Shown piece after piece: positions 1 through 6,480 of a stretch of DNA of 11,539 bases. Numbering within the stretch: position 1 is the stretch's first letter; every line of letters begins with the position of its first letter. The stretch covers positions 1 through 11,539 of the forward strand of contig CALWVC010000031.1 of the NCBI GenBank assembly GCA_944384865.1, written 5' to 3'. This DNA is from an uncultured Clostridia bacterium (GTDB lineage: Bacteria; Bacillota; Clostridia; Oscillospirales; Acutalibacteraceae). Made by a program: the position numbers and the translations under genes. The notes under the pieces were generated by a model that had not been told where the DNA came from, did no database searches, and saw nothing but the letters and a program-made list of their open reading frames with translations.

Positions 1-1
1 A

Positions 2-322
2 GAGTTGGTAGAATATATTGCAGCACGGCTGCAGGAATTACCGCCGGTTCGTACCTATGAAGCACAGCCCGCACCGGAGCCGGATTTTTCAAAAGATGAC
101 AGAACCTTCACGATTGATAAGCTGGATGACGGTGTGTTTGAGGTGAAGGCCGACTGGCTGCTGCCGATTATGAACAACACAAATCCAAATGACTATGAAT
201 CGTTACAATATTTTCAGCGAGTTTTGATAAAATCCGGCATTATTGACGCACTGAAGCAGGCGGGCGTCCGGGAGGGAGATACGGTAACCATTTACGATTT
301 TGAATTCGATTATGTAGATTAA
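2..322 (+). CDS. obg: Obg/CgtA GTPase, C-terminal part (5' end outside window)
   Basis: This is the last roughly 106 residues of the ribosome-associated GTPase Obg (CgtA), which acts in late 50S assembly and stress signalling. The frame is open to the left edge, so the TTG at position 5 is an internal Leu codon and not a start. The visible part begins with a linker (RLQELPP) typical of the end of the G domain. The OCT domain found at the end of Gram-positive Obg proteins follows: a Phe-Thr-Ile strand, the phrase DGVFEVKADWL, a helix around 'YFQRVLIKSGIIDALKQAGV', and the ending GDTVTIYDFEFDYVD. The GTPase motifs lie upstream and cannot be checked. The stop TAA overlaps an AAGGGA stretch that may be the ribosome binding site of the next gene, which fits co-transcription with mrnC. 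Confidence 0.9.
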   Translation, partial: ELVEYIAARLQELPPVRTYEAQPAPEPDFSKDDRTFTIDKLDDGVFEVKADWLLPIMNNTNPNDYESLQYFQRVLIKSGIIDALKQAGVREGDTVTIYDFEFDYVD

Positions 323-338
323 GGGACGGCTATAAGTT

Positions 339-743
339 ATGAGACTGTTACAGGATGACTGTGATCTGAAATCAATGACCAATGAAGCGCTGAGCTTCAT
401 TGGCGATGGCGTATATGGTTTGTTGGTCAGAGAACGGCTGTGCGCTTTGGGAAAATGCCGCAGCGGTACTTTACATACGCTGTCTGCCGAATATGTGTGC
501 GCAAAGGCGCAGGCGCGGGATTTTGCCGCAATCGAGCCGATTTTGACCGAGCCGGAAACGGCTATTTATAAACGGGGACGTAACGCGCATAATAACAATA
601 CGCCCAAAGGAACATCTGTGAGGGAGTATCATGTTGCAACCGGTGTAGAGGCGTTGTTCGGTTATTTGTATCTTTCGGGTGCGGCTCAGCGGATTCGTGA
701 ATTGTTTAATCGAATGTGGGCGGCGCATGCAAATGTGGAATAG
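339..743 (+). CDS. mrnC: Mini-ribonuclease III (MrnC)
   Basis: A 134-residue RNase III-like protein without a double-stranded-RNA-binding domain. In Bacillus the homologue trims 23S rRNA precursor ends as a dimer. The family pattern is clear: ALSFIGDGVYGLLVRERL (about residues 17-34), LHTLSAEYVCAKAQA (45-59), an ILTEPETAIYKRGRNA helix (68-83), and ATGVEALFGYLYLSG (100-114). Asp23 and Glu104 sit at the expected metal-binding catalytic positions. Most relatives have GDAVYE where this protein has GDGVYG, so the residue after Asp23 is slightly unusual. The start is ATG 339, 16 bp after obg; the AAGGGA at 321-326 lies rather far upstream, so the ribosome binding site is weak. The neighbouring obg and rsmF are also ribosome-maturation genes. 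Confidence 0.93.
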   Translation: MRLLQDDCDLKSMTNEALSFIGDGVYGLLVRERLCALGKCRSGTLHTLSAEYVCAKAQARDFAAIEPILTEPETAIYKRGRNAHNNNTPKGTSVREYHVATGVEALFGYLYLSGAAQRIRELFNRMWAAHANVE

Positions 744-753
744 GAGCTTGGAT

Positions 754-1608
754 ATGCAGAATAATAGGATATTGTCATATATCATAAACCTGTTATTTTA
801 TGTGGCCGGCGGTGCATTGGTTGCCGTTTCAGTCAGTTGTTTTCTAGCGCCTAATAATATTGCTGCCGGTGGACTGACCGGTATTGCGACAATTCTTCTG
901 TATCTGTTTAAAATACCGATCGGAATTACTGTTATGGTTTTGAATATTCCTATTTTTTTGCTGGGCGCCCGGAAACTGGGGATGCGTTTTTTATGTAATT
1001 CGTTGATGGCGACAGCTGCAATGTCAGTGTTGATCGATGTGGCGGCTGCGGTTTTGCCCACGTATACCGGTGATCGGCTGTTGGCCTGCATTTATGGCGG
1101 TGTACTTGGCGGTTTGGGACTGGGTCTGGTTTTTATGCGAGGCGCCACTACCGGCGGAGTAGATATTTTGGCGAAGCTGGTCAATATGAAGTATCCGCAT
1201 TTATCCATGGGTAAACTGATAATGGCGTTGGATGCGGTGGTAATTTTAGCGGCAGCAATCGTCTATTGGAATATTGAAAACGCGCTGTATGCTGTTATTA
1301 CGATTTTTACCCAATCCCGGGTGATTGACAGCCTGATTTATGGAGCGGATAAAGGTAAGGTCTTGCTGATCACTTCTAAAAAATATCGGGAGATTGCAGA
1401 TAATATTATGACTAAGCTGCATCGCGGCGTGACGATTTTAGAGGGTACAGGCGCTTATACCGGTCAGGAAAGCCGGGTGATTTTTTGCGCGGTGCGCCGG
1501 CCTGAAACAGCCGCTGTGGAGAAAATTATCAAGTCGACAGATGACCACGCGTTTATCGTTACTTTTGAGGCCGGTGAAATTTTAGGCGAAGGATTTAGGC
1601 GCATTTAG
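754..1608 (+). CDS. YitT-family membrane protein (DUF161 + DUF2179)
   Basis: A 284-residue integral membrane protein of the YitT family, common in Firmicutes and of unsettled function, sometimes proposed as a transporter. The N-terminal two thirds holds about five or six hydrophobic spans (near 10-30, 38-55, 57-72, 82-105, 110-130 and 155-172). It has the family phrases 'LAPNNIAAGGLTGIA' (31-45) and 'GATTGGVDILA' (130-140). The C-terminal soluble part from about residue 200 is the DUF2179 domain: KVLLITSK, then HRGVTILEGTGAYTG (223-237), ending FIVTFEAGEILGEGF. I chose ATG 754 because TAGGAG (741-746) precedes it by seven bases and because upstream in-frame ATGs would overlap mrnC without a binding site. 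The gap to mrnC is 10 bp, so the two are probably one transcript. Confidence 0.9.
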   Translation: MQNNRILSYIINLLFYVAGGALVAVSVSCFLAPNNIAAGGLTGIATILLYLFKIPIGITVMVLNIPIFLLGARKLGMRFLCNSLMATAAMSVLIDVAAAVLPTYTGDRLLACIYGGVLGGLGLGLVFMRGATTGGVDILAKLVNMKYPHLSMGKLIMALDAVVILAAAIVYWNIENALYAVITIFTQSRVIDSLIYGADKGKVLLITSKKYREIADNIMTKLHRGVTILEGTGAYTGQESRVIFCAVRRPETAAVEKIIKSTDDHAFIVTFEAGEILGEGFRRI

Positions 1609-1651
1609 TGTGCTGAAATAAATAAAATAGTTGAAAGGGCGGGGTGTATGG

Positions 1652-1903
1652 ATGGCGCAGTACAGATATGATACGCAGCTGTTGATTGAAGGAGAACATT
1701 TAGATGAGGATGAGATCGGAGCGTATTTTGAAAGCCATTTTAAAGGGGATTGTCTGCTGGCGGTAGGCGATGAAGATCTGATTAAGATTCATTATCATAC
1801 AAACGAGCCATGGGATGTATTAAAATATTGTGCATCGTTGGGCGAAATCTATGATATCGTGATTGAGGATATGGAACGGCAGGCCAGAGGCGAAAAAGGC
1901 TGA
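1652..1903 (+). CDS. Stand-alone FakA/DAK-like domain protein (83 aa)
   Basis: A small soluble protein that matches only one region of the much larger fatty-acid kinase FakA (YloV, DhaL-related). The matching features, from memory of that family, are YRYDTQLLIEG (residues 4-14, compare YGYCTEFL.EG), GDCLLAVGDEDLIKIHYHTNEP (32-53, compare GDSLVVVGDDDLVKVHVHTN.P), and GEIYDIVIEDMERQ (64-77). There is no kinase (DhaL) domain or C-terminal EDD-fold domain here and none next to it, so it is a free-standing domain and probably not an enzyme alone. His48 and His50 keep the conserved HxHT motif. The start is ATG 1652, preceded by a G-rich stretch (AAAGGGCGGGG, 1634-1644) eight bases away; an ATG at 1648 is out of frame. 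Short proteins of this kind are labelled 'kinase to dihydroxyacetone kinase' in some Clostridia, which probably overstates their activity. Confidence 0.75.
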   Translation: MAQYRYDTQLLIEGEHLDEDEIGAYFESHFKGDCLLAVGDEDLIKIHYHTNEPWDVLKYCASLGEIYDIVIEDMERQARGEKG

Positions 1904-1959
1904 TGAATAAGGTCATGGAGGATGTTGGTTGCGGACATGAGGTGAATCCAAGGTTCTAG
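1903..1959 (+). CDS. Possible 18-residue ORF coupled by TGATG
   Basis: The ATG at 1903 overlaps the TGA stop of the preceding gene (TGATG), which could allow re-initiation. The reading frame gives MNKVMEDVGCGHEVNPRF and stops at TAG 1957-1959. It shows no recognisable domain and is too short for its composition to be informative. It sits in the 98-bp gap before the rsmF-like gene. The gap otherwise holds only a weak 6-bp stem (1958-1972) without a T-run and the AGAAGGAG binding site at 1985-1992. It may be a chance ORF. Confidence 0.15.
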   Translation: MNKVMEDVGCGHEVNPRF

Positions 1960-2001
1960 CGGGCATCCTGCTGACAGACGATATAGAAGGAGCGCGGATA
2001 T

Positions 2002-3369
2002 ATGCAGCTGCCGGAGCAGTTTAAAAAAGTGATGGCGCAGACGCTGGGCGAGGCTTATGCCGGCTATATACGAGCGTTGGAGCAGCCGCCATTCCGGGGG
2101 TTGCGGATCAATACACTCAAAGCAGATGCTGAACAGGTTCTTTTAAAACTTGCGCTGCAGACGAAGCGGACGCCGTTTTGCATGGATGGATATTACATAG
2201 ATTCGAATTTGAGCGGGTTGGGCAATCATCCGCTGCATCATGCCGGAGCGTTTTATTTGCAGGAGCCGTCGGCAATGGCGGCGGTAACAGCGCTGGCGCC
2301 ACAGCCGGGGGAGCGAATATTGGATTTATGCGCCGCGCCGGGCGGAAAAGCTACGCAGATTGCGGCGGCGATGCAACAGACAGGTGTGCTGGTAGCAAAT
2401 GAAGTTATACCGGGGCGGGCGCGAACATTGTGCGCCAATATGGAGCGGCTGGGTGTTTCCAACGCGATTGTGACAAACGCTGATCCGCAAACGCTGGGGC
2501 GTGCACTGCCGGGCTATTTCGATCGGATTTTGGTAGATGCGCCCTGTTCCGGTGAAGGTATGATCCGCCGGCAGCCGCAGGTATTGGAACAATGGAGTGA
2601 GAAAAACCGTCTGTCTTGTCAACAACGTCAGCTTCACATTTTAAACGAGGCAGATCAGATGCTCCGTTCCGGCGGCTGTATGGTATATTCTACCTGCACG
2701 TTGTCTGGTGAGGAAAACGAACAGGTGATCGCGATGTTTTTACAGATGCATCCTGATTATCGGTTGGTCCCGATTCAACAGCCGTTTGGGCGACCGGCGT
2801 TTGACCGGCTATGTAAAGAGCCGTCCATCGTATTGGCTCGCCGGATTTTGCCGCAAGACGGCGGGGAAGGGCATTTTGTTGCAAAATTGCAAAAGATCGA
2901 CAGGCAGCGTGAGAATGTGCACGATCTTCATGCTTGGCCGATGAATGGCCTGTTAAAAAGCAGTTCCGGAGAACTGCATTTATTTTGGGATTTTTATCAT
3001 GCATATTTTTCAAATGAACCGGCACATATCATGGAGATCGACGGGCGGGTTTTGCTGTTGCCGGAGCAGATGCCGGCGTTGCCGGGGGTGCATGTATTAG
3101 CGGCGGGAATCGAGGCCGGAAAAATTGTTGGTAAACGTTTTGTGCCTGCACATGGTCTGTATATGGCAAAACGGTCGGTGCAAACACTGGAGTTGTCGCT
3201 ACAGGATAAACGCATTTTTCGGTTTTTGCGCGGAGAGGAACTTGACTGTGACTGTAACGGCTATTGCGGCGTTGCTGTTGAAGGCATATGCGTTGGTTTC
3301 GGAAAAGCATCCAATGGCCGCCTGAAAAATCATTATCCAAAAGGATTACGTATAATTGGAGGTAGATGA
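2002..3369 (+). CDS. rsmF: RsmF/NOP2/Sun-family rRNA m5C methyltransferase
   Basis: A 455-residue SAM-dependent enzyme that methylates C5 of a cytosine in rRNA. The order of motifs is standard for the family. An N-terminal RNA-binding part has FRGLRINTLK (31-40) and GAFYLQEPSAM (82-92). The SAM loop is DLCAAPGGKA (108-117), and NE at 133-134 contacts the ribose. Motif IV is DAPCSGEG (179-186) with Cys182, and motif VI is YSTCTLSGEENE (229-240) with Cys232, the likely catalytic nucleophile. The C-terminal part (about 300-455) is the RsmF-type RNA-binding extension, ending in GRLKNHYPKGLR (439-450). The start ATG 2002 has AGAAGGAG nine bases upstream. The exact rRNA position cannot be read from sequence; RsmF-like Gram-positive enzymes can be multi-site. 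Four cysteines (416, 418, 422, 430) cluster in the C-terminal domain, which is not something I recognise as typical. Confidence 0.92.
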   Translation: MQLPEQFKKVMAQTLGEAYAGYIRALEQPPFRGLRINTLKADAEQVLLKLALQTKRTPFCMDGYYIDSNLSGLGNHPLHHAGAFYLQEPSAMAAVTALAPQPGERILDLCAAPGGKATQIAAAMQQTGVLVANEVIPGRARTLCANMERLGVSNAIVTNADPQTLGRALPGYFDRILVDAPCSGEGMIRRQPQVLEQWSEKNRLSCQQRQLHILNEADQMLRSGGCMVYSTCTLSGEENEQVIAMFLQMHPDYRLVPIQQPFGRPAFDRLCKEPSIVLARRILPQDGGEGHFVAKLQKIDRQRENVHDLHAWPMNGLLKSSSGELHLFWDFYHAYFSNEPAHIMEIDGRVLLLPEQMPALPGVHVLAAGIEAGKIVGKRFVPAHGLYMAKRSVQTLELSLQDKRIFRFLRGEELDCDCNGYCGVAVEGICVGFGKASNGRLKNHYPKGLRIIGGR

Positions 3370-3396
3370 TGTATAATAAGTCCGGAGGGATGTTAA

Positions 3397-3822
3397 ATGG
3401 AAAAACCTGCGGATTTTTTAGCGGAAATATATCGTGGCGCAAAAATGGGCGTTGAAACGATCGATACTGTCTTAAACAAAGTAAACGATCCGAAAATGAA
3501 GGAAGAACTGATCAGGGAACAGCATGATTTCAGAAAATTTGAGATGAAGGCAATGGAAGAACTGGTTAAAAACAACCAGGAGCCTAAAGATCTGCCTGCT
3601 ATGCAGAAAATGGGGGCGTGGATGGGTATTCAGATGAATACGGTTGTAGATTCCAGTCCGTCACATATTGCGGATCTGATGATCCAGGGAAACAATATGG
3701 GAATCGTAGGGATCACCAAAACCAAAAACAGACATACGCCCTGCAGATATGATGCGCTGGCGGATGAGTTGGTTCAGATGCAGCAGCGGCATATTGAACA
3801 GCTCAAACCGTTTTTGAAATAA
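3397..3822 (+). CDS. Conserved clostridial helical (ferritin-like) protein, function unknown
   Basis: A 141-residue soluble protein with no signal peptide or membrane span, predicted by eye to be almost all helix, in four segments separated by short turns. Helix 2 is rich in acidic residues and His (EELIREQHDFRKFEMKAMEEL, about 36-56), and the last helix contains 'LVQMQQRHIEQLKPFL'. The glutamates and histidines could suit a ferritin-like bundle, but I see no clean pair of ExxH metal motifs, so metal binding is not supported. The middle phrase MGAWMGIQMNTVVDSSPSHIADLMIQGNNMGI (about 72-103) resembles uncharacterised clostridial proteins I recall. The start ATG 3397 has GGAGGG (3384-3389) seven bases upstream. 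It follows the methyltransferase gene by 27 bp and is the last gene of this plus-strand run. I cannot assign a function. Confidence 0.8.
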   Translation: MEKPADFLAEIYRGAKMGVETIDTVLNKVNDPKMKEELIREQHDFRKFEMKAMEELVKNNQEPKDLPAMQKMGAWMGIQMNTVVDSSPSHIADLMIQGNNMGIVGITKTKNRHTPCRYDALADELVQMQQRHIEQLKPFLK

Positions 3823-3867
3823 CGTAATTCATATTTTATGTGTTTTAAAATAGAACAATCTAAATCG

Positions 3868-3910
3868 TATATAATAACCGGAAAGCATATTGCTTTCCGG
3901 TTATTATATA
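3868..3910 (+). terminator. Long perfect stem-loop after the plus-strand run
   Basis: A 20-bp perfect stem with a 3-nt loop: the arms are 3868-3887 and 3891-3910, with the core CCGGAAAGCA / TGCTTTCCGG. It lies 45 bp after the stop at 3822. The 3' arm ends in TTATTATATA, which can act as a weak T-rich tail. It probably terminates the plus-strand transcript. It could also help stop readthrough from the opposite gene, although no T-run follows it on that strand. Confidence 0.7.
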
Positions 3911-3914
3911 TAAA

Positions 3915-3946
3915 ACCGCCGATTACCCTGCAAGGCAATCGGCGGT
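3915..3946 (-). terminator. Intrinsic terminator of the minus-strand dockerin gene
   Basis: A 10-bp perfect stem (ACCGCCGATT at 3915-3924 with AATCGGCGGT at 3937-3946) around a 12-nt loop. On the minus strand it starts 17 bp after the stop codon of the dockerin gene and is followed by TTTTATATATAATAA, a good T-rich tail. Together with the neighbouring stem-loop it insulates the two convergent genes. Confidence 0.8.
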
Positions 3947-3963
3947 CAGTAAAGTTTGATGAA

Positions 3964-4725
3964 TTATACAAACCAGTCAGCTAAGATTTTTTTCAGACGA
4001 GCCAGATCCTTGTTATTTACGTAGCCGTCATCATTAATATCTGCATTTAAATATGAATCTGTATAGCTCTCGTTCAAAATCTTTTTTAATGCACTATAGT
4101 CTTTGTTATTAATTTCATGATCTATATTTACATCTTCAAAATAGTTGCCGGTTGGAATGCCTGCATACATGGGCAATGTAAATAGTAAATCAGAAGCAAT
4201 TATATTGTTACCGGTAATAATGACTTCCATGTCGTCGGAGAAATCAGGAATCTGACGCAATGGAATTTCAAAGATCTGTGTTTGAATATTGGATTTGTTC
4301 AAAGGCTGGGCGTCTACCAGCGTAACACCACCGATTTTCATTGTAATTTTGAGGTTATCGCCGCTGATAAACCCTTGAACGCCCCAGTAAGTCAAATTAA
4401 ATTCAGAATGCAGCATACAGGTGTAATTGGTGAAGCGGTTGATTTTCATTTGCAAATGCAGCTGGTCGACTGCACCGGTATGATTTGCTAAAACAACTGT
4501 TGTTTTTTCTTCTCCGGGATCGGTATTGATTTTCGCCTGTATTGGCGCATCGGCCTGTACTTCGGAGAAGTAGGGCAAAGGCGTAAAGGACAAATTCATC
4601 CCCAGAGGGTTATCATATTCCCTCGGCAGGTTCAAAATCATATCCTGTTCTTCTGCAGTGGCGGAAATGATGCCACCACAGAGTAATATGCAGAATATCA
4701 ATAGAACAGCTAGCATTTTTTTCAT
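3964..4725 (-). CDS. Secreted dockerin protein with unrecognised N-terminal region
   Basis: A 253-residue exported protein. Residues 1-25 form a signal peptide (MKKM, hydrophobic core LAVLLIFCILLCGGII, then SATA and likely cleavage before EEQD). There is no proper lipobox, since Leu precedes the Cys. Residues 26-190 are strand-rich by eye and match no domain I can name. Residues 196-253 are a type I dockerin with two calcium loops, DVNIDHEINNKD (198-209) and DINDDGYVNNKD (229-240), each followed by a helix with the LKKIL pattern. Dockerins bind cohesins on a scaffoldin, so the protein is probably carried on an extracellular or cell-surface complex. The start is ATG 4723-4725 because GGAGG lies seven bases upstream; longer in-frame starts would run through the promoter and leader. 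It lies just downstream of the dockerin protease on the same strand, but has its own strong promoter. Confidence 0.85.
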   Translation of the reverse strand: MKKMLAVLLIFCILLCGGIISATAEEQDMILNLPREYDNPLGMNLSFTPLPYFSEVQADAPIQAKINTDPGEEKTTVVLANHTGAVDQLHLQMKINRFTNYTCMLHSEFNLTYWGVQGFISGDNLKITMKIGGVTLVDAQPLNKSNIQTQIFEIPLRQIPDFSDDMEVIITGNNIIASDLLFTLPMYAGIPTGNYFEDVNIDHEINNKDYSALKKILNESYTDSYLNADINDDGYVNNKDLARLKKILADWFV

Positions 4726-4760
4726 CAGGATACCTCCATTTCGAATTTGGACAATGATAC

Positions 4761-4776
4761 ATGGAAAATATTCCAT
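4761..4776. repeat. Perfect 6-bp inverted repeat near the transcription start
   Basis: ATGGAA (4761-4766) and TTCCAT (4771-4776) are separated by AATA. The element falls right at or just after the predicted start of transcription for the dockerin gene, so it could be an operator or a short 5' hairpin. It is short enough to be chance in AT-rich DNA. Confidence 0.3.
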
Positions 4777-4782
4777 ATGATA

Positions 4783-4811
4783 ATTATAATTCACATTTAT
4801 CCGAATGTCAA
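4783..4811 (-). promoter_or_regulatory. Consensus sigma-A-type promoter for the dockerin gene
   Basis: On the minus strand, TTGACA (4806-4811) and TATAAT (4783-4788) are separated by exactly 17 bp, a perfect match to the housekeeping consensus. The -35 box begins only 12 bp beyond the stop of the upstream protease gene, so the downstream dockerin gene can be expressed on its own. The predicted leader is about 50 nt. Confidence 0.85.
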
Positions 4812-4823
4812 GAGTAATTGATA

Positions 4824-6365
4824 TTATCCTTCTGCCAGCGCTGTTTTTAAAGCAGACAAGTCTTTATTATTGATATAATTGTCATTGTTCATATCTGCAA
4901 GATAGCATTGAATATTAGAAAAATTCATTCCTTCAGGGTCGGCAAGATATTTTTTTAATCTGGCATAGTCTTTATTGTTTAAGCCGCCGCTGTAATCTAA
5001 ATCACCTTTGGGAAAGTTTAGATTCTGATAAGTTTGGACAGAATTGCCGTCAACGCCAGTCGAGATTAACCCAAAATTTTTAATGGTATTATTTTTGTTA
5101 TCAATAATTTTATAACTGATATTATATATAGCATTTCCATCATTCGATTTATCTTTTACTTGAATAAACCAGTTGTTATCCATTACTTTATAATATGCTT
5201 CCTGCAAGTCAAAGATGAATGAACCAGTATATGATATTGCATCATTGCTAGAAAAGGATAATGGTACTTTGGACAACCAACTGCTTGTTGAAGTGGTAGT
5301 AGTTTCCTCTACAGCTGAAAAAGCAGAAATTTGATAACGTCTATTTGTTGAAAAAGTTAATTGGCCTATACAGCCAACATCCATATTTGCAACGGTGATA
5401 TATGTAAAATATTCATATCTGAGAAAAGAGCGTCTGCCACTCTGATTATAATCGTTGAAAGCATCATACATTACCCATACAAATCCATTATTTTGATAGC
5501 CGCTTCCCCATGAATTGGCTATTTTAAATGCTCCTTTTTCATTTGATTCAATTGTTCCATTGCCGTTAATATCGCATTTTATATTATCATTATATCCAAC
5601 AATCGTTATTGCGTGGCCGCCTGCGTTAGAATTATTTTGAATGATTGCGGTTTCACCATTTGTAGTTGTTTTATATACCCACCCACTTGATATAGATGAT
5701 ACGGTTAGTATCTTTCCCGATGATAAAATATGTTTTACTGCATCAAAAGTGTGTGTGTTAGATGTTCCGGGTTCAAAAGAAATCATTATTCCAGAGCCAT
5801 TCATTGGAGTATGAATTGTATTGACAGTACTGATTCGTGTATTTAATGCCTCAATTTTTGCTTCAGTATTATCAGACCAATATGTGTAACTAGATGTTAA
5901 TGTAGAGGGAATGTTATCATAATCGGAATACCGAAGCGCTCCCCATTTTGTAAGAACATTATAATTATCTTCAAATGTTGATCCACCATCGTTTGGATAT
6001 CTGCAAAAATTGTATGTCCACATAGGAAAATACGTATTATCAGGAGTGGTGACAATATTATTAAGTTTATTAGCTTCATATGTAAATTGATAATATGTTG
6101 TAGCAAAAGAAGCACAAGAATTTGAACGTGCTTGATCCCCTATTGCAGGAAAATATGGAGAAGTGCTATTGTCACATGAAGCTGGCAATTGAGATTCAGC
6201 AGGAACGTTGCTGGAAACAATGTGATTGGAAAACCAAGATAAATCATCAGATATATATCCAGTTGAATAGGTAGAATTTTCTGTTTCAGCGCCTACATAT
6301 ACTGTTGCAGAATATAACAAGCAAACCAACAGTATCCATGACAATAAATTTAAAATTTTTTTCAT
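4824..6365 (-). CDS. Secreted papain-like (C1) cysteine protease with C-terminal dockerin
   Basis: A 513-residue exported protease. Residues 1-25 are a signal peptide (MKKILNLLSW..., likely cleavage after VGA). The peptidase C1 domain spans roughly 68-330. Gln78 in IGDQARSNSCASFA would form the oxyanion hole, and Cys84 is the nucleophile (the usual GSCWAF is SCASFA here). His251 lies in AGGHAITIVGY and Asn284 in FKIANSWGSGY. Between His and Asn sits DINGNGTIESNE (265-276), which fits an EF-hand calcium loop. Residues about 331-450 look like a beta-rich accessory domain I cannot name. Residues 453-513 are a type I dockerin with loops DLDYSGGLNNKD (455-466) and DMNNDNYINNKD (491-502). The start is ATG 6363-6365, with GGGGGA eight bases upstream. 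Dockerin-bearing C1 proteases occur in clostridial cellulosome-type species; the substrate is unknown. The coding sequence is visibly richer in A and T than the flanking housekeeping genes. Confidence 0.92.
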   Translation of the reverse strand: MKKILNLLSWILLVCLLYSATVYVGAETENSTYSTGYISDDLSWFSNHIVSSNVPAESQLPASCDNSTSPYFPAIGDQARSNSCASFATTYYQFTYEANKLNNIVTTPDNTYFPMWTYNFCRYPNDGGSTFEDNYNVLTKWGALRYSDYDNIPSTLTSSYTYWSDNTEAKIEALNTRISTVNTIHTPMNGSGIMISFEPGTSNTHTFDAVKHILSSGKILTVSSISSGWVYKTTTNGETAIIQNNSNAGGHAITIVGYNDNIKCDINGNGTIESNEKGAFKIANSWGSGYQNNGFVWVMYDAFNDYNQSGRRSFLRYEYFTYITVANMDVGCIGQLTFSTNRRYQISAFSAVEETTTTSTSSWLSKVPLSFSSNDAISYTGSFIFDLQEAYYKVMDNNWFIQVKDKSNDGNAIYNISYKIIDNKNNTIKNFGLISTGVDGNSVQTYQNLNFPKGDLDYSGGLNNKDYARLKKYLADPEGMNFSNIQCYLADMNNDNYINNKDLSALKTALAEG

Positions 6366-6394
6366 TTTGATTTCCCCCAATTCTATTTGTCACC

Positions 6395-6424
6395 TTTATA
6401 CTATCATTATTGAAAAAAATACAA
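6395..6424 (-). promoter_or_regulatory. Probable promoter of the dockerin protease gene
   Basis: On the minus strand, TTGTAT (6419-6424) and TATAAA (6395-6400) are separated by 18 bp. The spacer begins with a run of T and CAA. The predicted leader is only about 22 nt and contains the GGGGGA binding site. The same wording recurs before the ABC ATPase gene. Confidence 0.6.
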
Positions 6425-6480
6425 GGAAATATATAGAAGTTTTGCTGATATTTATACCAATAATACCGTCTGATTGTTAT

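Noticed and set aside
679..753. Longer N-terminus for the YitT-family gene
   Set aside because: It would lie within mrnC, adds a non-hydrophobic stretch unlike the family, and lacks a binding site; ATG 754 has TAGGAG at proper spacing.
3351..3377. Two TATAAT hexamers before the 3397 gene
   Set aside because: Neither has a recognisable -35 box at 16-18 bp, and the second would start transcription inside the ribosome binding site. The 27-bp gap points to co-transcription with the methyltransferase gene.
4672..4690. Possible lipobox in the dockerin protein signal peptide
   Set aside because: The residue before the cysteine is Leu (ILLCGG) where lipoboxes need Gly, Ala or Ser. A standard cleavage site follows at SATA.
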